The position numbers and the translations under genes were made by a program. Source: SVTX01 sp045538195 (GTDB taxonomy: Bacteria; Bacillota; Clostridia; Oscillospirales; CAG-272). From it: DNA of 6,588 bases. The notes below the pieces were generated by a model. It made no database searches. It saw only the letters and a list, made by a program, of their open reading frames with translations, and had not been told where the DNA came from. Position 1 is the first letter of the stretch. The number at the start of each line of letters is the position of its first letter. Positions 5,195 through 6,588 of the stretch are shown in pieces. The DNA lies in NCBI GenBank assembly GCA_045538195.1, contig JAZSRA010000067.1, forward strand, positions 1 through 6,588, in the 5' to 3' direction.

Positions 5195-5266
5195 AAGGCG
5201 TTTTCTATTGAAAAATCCGCATTTTTCAACGCTCTTGACCGAGCCTTTTTGAGCAAAAAACGCCTT
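5195..5266 (+). other. Nested inverted-repeat structure before the ParB operon
   Basis: AAGGCGTTTT (5195-5204) and AAAACGCCTT (5257-5266) form a perfect 10-bp outer stem. It encloses the perfect 9-bp hairpin TTGAAAAAT-CCGC-ATTTTTCAA (5208-5229) and the GCTC/GAGC hairpin that contains the third repeat copy. A second GAGC (5251-5254) can compete for GCTC. Together with the two upstream palindromes, the whole 224-bp spacer between the relaxase and the next gene is symmetrical sequence. It could be an RNA leader or terminator for the downstream operon, or a protein-binding site at the DNA level. Confidence 0.5.
5233..5241. repeat. Diverged third copy of the repeat (TCTTGACCG)
   Basis: Shares nine consecutive bases with copies 1 and 2 and remains palindromic in a changed form: GCTC-TTGACC-GAGC (5231-5244). 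The compensated outer bases suggest that inverted symmetry, not only the core sequence, is maintained. Confidence 0.45.
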
Positions 5267-5299
5267 GTTTCAAAAACTAATCCAATTTAGGAGGACTTT

Positions 5300-5593
5300 A
5301 TGATTACAAATAAGAAAAAGAACGAAAAAACAACCGAAATCTATTTTGACGAAACACCCGCGCCCGTAGTCATACGAACGCACAACACCGCTTTGAAGAA
5401 AAGGCTGCTTGCCTTTGCTGAGAAGTTTCCCGACCTCTGTCGGCTGACCGATGATGACGAGCTTGGATGCCTTTCCTTTGAGATTGATAAGAAAAGGTTT
5501 GCCTACCGCATCACCGAGCCGTACACCGAGGAACGCAAAGCTTTGGCAAGAGCCAAGATGAACGAGATCAACAATAAGGAGGACAATGGATGA
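5300..5593 (+). CDS. Small mobile-element protein of unknown function
   Basis: 97-residue soluble protein, with no signal peptide or membrane segment. The N terminus is Lys-rich (KKKNEKT), then a probable beta strand TEIYFDE, PVVIRTHNTALKKRL, a short helix, and a second half with LTDDDELGCLSFEID followed by KKRFAYRITEPYTEERKAL and a charged helical tail. The pattern is reminiscent of small conserved proteins that I recall near ParB and single-strand-binding genes in clostridial integrative elements, but I cannot give it a function. AGGAGGA (5289-5295) sets the ATG start. It overlaps the ParB gene by 4 nt (ATGA), so the two are almost certainly co-translated and may act together. Confidence 0.8.
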   Translation: MITNKKKNEKTTEIYFDETPAPVVIRTHNTALKKRLLAFAEKFPDLCRLTDDDELGCLSFEIDKKRFAYRITEPYTEERKALARAKMNEINNKEDNG

Positions 5594-6477
5594 CCGAAAC
5601 CAAGAGCAGAGAGAAAATTACAGTTATTGATTTACCCGTTACCGCGCTTCGTTCCTTTGAGGAGCATCCCTACAAGGTAGTTGATAACGAGGAAATGGCG
5701 AGTCTTGTGGATAGCATCTACAACCAAGGCATACTCACGCCAATCACCGTTCGCCCTTTACCCAACGGCGAGTATGAAATCGTATCAGGACACCGCCGCT
5801 TATTCGCGTGTCAGAAGCTCGGTATCAAAGCAATCCCCGCCATCGTCAAGGAACTTAGTCGCGAGGATGCCATTCTTGAAATGGTGGATTCCAACCTTCA
5901 CCGTGAGCATATTCTCCCGAGCGAGAAAGCCAAGGCTTATAAAATGAAGATGGATGCGATGAAAAGACAAGGAGAGCGCACCGACCTTACTTTGTCGCCA
6001 ATGGCAACAAAGTCGGTCATCGACAGCGCGGCAGAGATCGGAAGTGCGGCGGGCGAGAGCCGTGACCAAGTTTTCCGCTATATCCGTCTTAATCTCCTTA
6101 TCCCCGAACTGCTTGATATGGTGGACGAGGGGCGCATTGCTTTCCGCCCTGCCGTAGAGCTTTCGCATTTGCAGGAGCAAGAGCAATACGATCTGCTCAC
6201 AACTATTGAGAGCGAGGATGCGACACCTTCGCTTAGCCAATCTATTCGTATGAAGCGGCTCAGTCAAGAGGGTAAGTTGAATATGGACACTATCTTCGAT
6301 ATTATGACCGAGGAAAAGCCAAACCAAAAGGAAACGGTCAAGATACAGAGAGAAAAGCTTGATAAGTATTTCGGGCGCGGTGTTCCTGTATCCAAAATCG
6401 AAACAACCATTTTGAATTTATTGGAGCAAGAACGTATTCGCCAACTCAAAAAGCGCAGCGAGCGCGAGGACAGATGA
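5590..6477 (+). CDS. parB: ParB/RepB/Spo0J-family protein
   Basis: 295-residue ParB-family DNA-binding protein. The N-terminal ParB/Srx-type domain contains GILTPITVRP (47-56), the arginine box SGHRRLFA (66-73, GHRR where chromosomal ParB has GERR) and NLHREH (102-107), the segments that form the CTP pocket in characterised ParBs. A linker typical of element-borne homologues (RQGERTDLT, 126-134) leads to a helix-turn-helix at about 147-167. The rest is helical and ends in a basic tail that may dimerise. The start ATG overlaps the previous stop, with AAGGAGGA 6 nt before it. Expected roles are partition or stabilisation of the element, or transcriptional control. No ParA is visible; the next gene does not begin like one. 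The spacer upstream of the operon carries palindromic repeats that are candidate binding sites. Confidence 0.9.
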   Translation: MTETKSREKITVIDLPVTALRSFEEHPYKVVDNEEMASLVDSIYNQGILTPITVRPLPNGEYEIVSGHRRLFACQKLGIKAIPAIVKELSREDAILEMVDSNLHREHILPSEKAKAYKMKMDAMKRQGERTDLTLSPMATKSVIDSAAEIGSAAGESRDQVFRYIRLNLLIPELLDMVDEGRIAFRPAVELSHLQEQEQYDLLTTIESEDATPSLSQSIRMKRLSQEGKLNMDTIFDIMTEEKPNQKETVKIQREKLDKYFGRGVPVSKIETTILNLLEQERIRQLKKRSEREDR

Positions 6478-6490
6478 AAGGAGAGTGCTT

Positions 6491-6588
6491 ATGATAAAGA
6501 CAATAAAAATTCCCGAGGTTAGAAGCATCATAATCCGAGAGCCAATCAACATCGACGAGCCTATCATTTTGGATGACCATATTCCGCA
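6491..6588 (+). CDS. Start of an unidentified gene (3' end outside window)
   Basis: ATG at 6491 is preceded by AAAGGAG (6477-6483) with 7-nt spacing, 13 nt after the ParB stop, so it continues the operon. The frame stays open to the window edge (32 full codons). The visible N terminus begins MIKTIKIPEVRSIIIREP and continues with an acidic, isoleucine-rich stretch containing LDDHIP. There is no Walker motif or signal peptide in this piece. It does not look like the beginning of ParA or a replication initiator. No function can be given. Confidence 0.7.
   Translation, partial: MIKTIKIPEVRSIIIREPINIDEPIILDDHIP

Noticed and set aside
5088..5240. TTGACC in the three spacer repeats as promoter -35 boxes
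   Set aside because: None has a -10-like hexamer at 16-18 nt; the surrounding palindromic symmetry explains the repeat better.
4543..5256. Minus-strand open frames of 126 and 109 codons over the relaxase 3' half and spacer
   Set aside because: They overlap the coding part of a motif-complete relaxase or the inverted-repeat spacer, with no recognisable domain.
5800..6327. 175-codon minus-strand open frame
   Set aside because: Antisense shadow of the well-supported ParB gene, with no family features of its own.

Overview
The window looks like chromosomal or integrated DNA from a low-to-moderate-GC member of the Bacillota, most likely a gut-type Clostridia. The reasons are strong AGGAGG-type ribosome binding sites before most genes, SdpI-family and KdpE-type proteins, a clostridial form of citrate synthase, and a clostridial-type MobC/MobP mobilization pair. 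All genes read on the + strand. The organism assignment is inference; no rRNA or tRNA is present.

Left part (1-2612): the 3' three-quarters of an OmpR/KdpE-type response regulator, an SdpI-family membrane protein, a small three-helix membrane protein overlapping it by 4 nt, then a full-length citrate synthase with its catalytic residues visible. A strong hairpin (2617-2645) follows the citrate synthase and probably ends this transcription unit.

Middle part (2613-3376): about 760 bases with no credible protein gene, but far from empty. A near-consensus sigma-A promoter (TTGACA, 17 nt, TACAAT; 2682-2710) is followed by about 450 nt of strongly foldable sequence that starts in a helix at the predicted +1. 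It contains a three-way junction with a 19-position hairpin and ends in a ~110-nt imperfect hairpin followed by a U-rich tract (to 3163). I read this as a large structured non-coding RNA that I cannot assign to a known family. This is the most interesting item in the window. Between the RNA and mobC lies a run of five inverted repeats (3167-3316) that looks like an origin of transfer.

Right part (3377-6588): a mobilization and maintenance module: mobC, a MobP-type relaxase (TTG start, 14-nt overlap with mobC), a 224-bp spacer with palindromic CGGTCTTGACCG repeats and nested hairpins, a conserved-looking small protein of unknown function, a ParB-family protein coupled to it by an ATGA overlap, and the start of another gene. 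This is typical of an integrative mobilizable or conjugative element (or a plasmid). MobC and relaxase would process oriT. ParB could act on the upstream repeats as a centromere or operator. No integrase, coupling protein, replication protein or ParA is visible. The left genes may be host DNA or cargo, and any element boundary probably lies between 2613 and about 2760.
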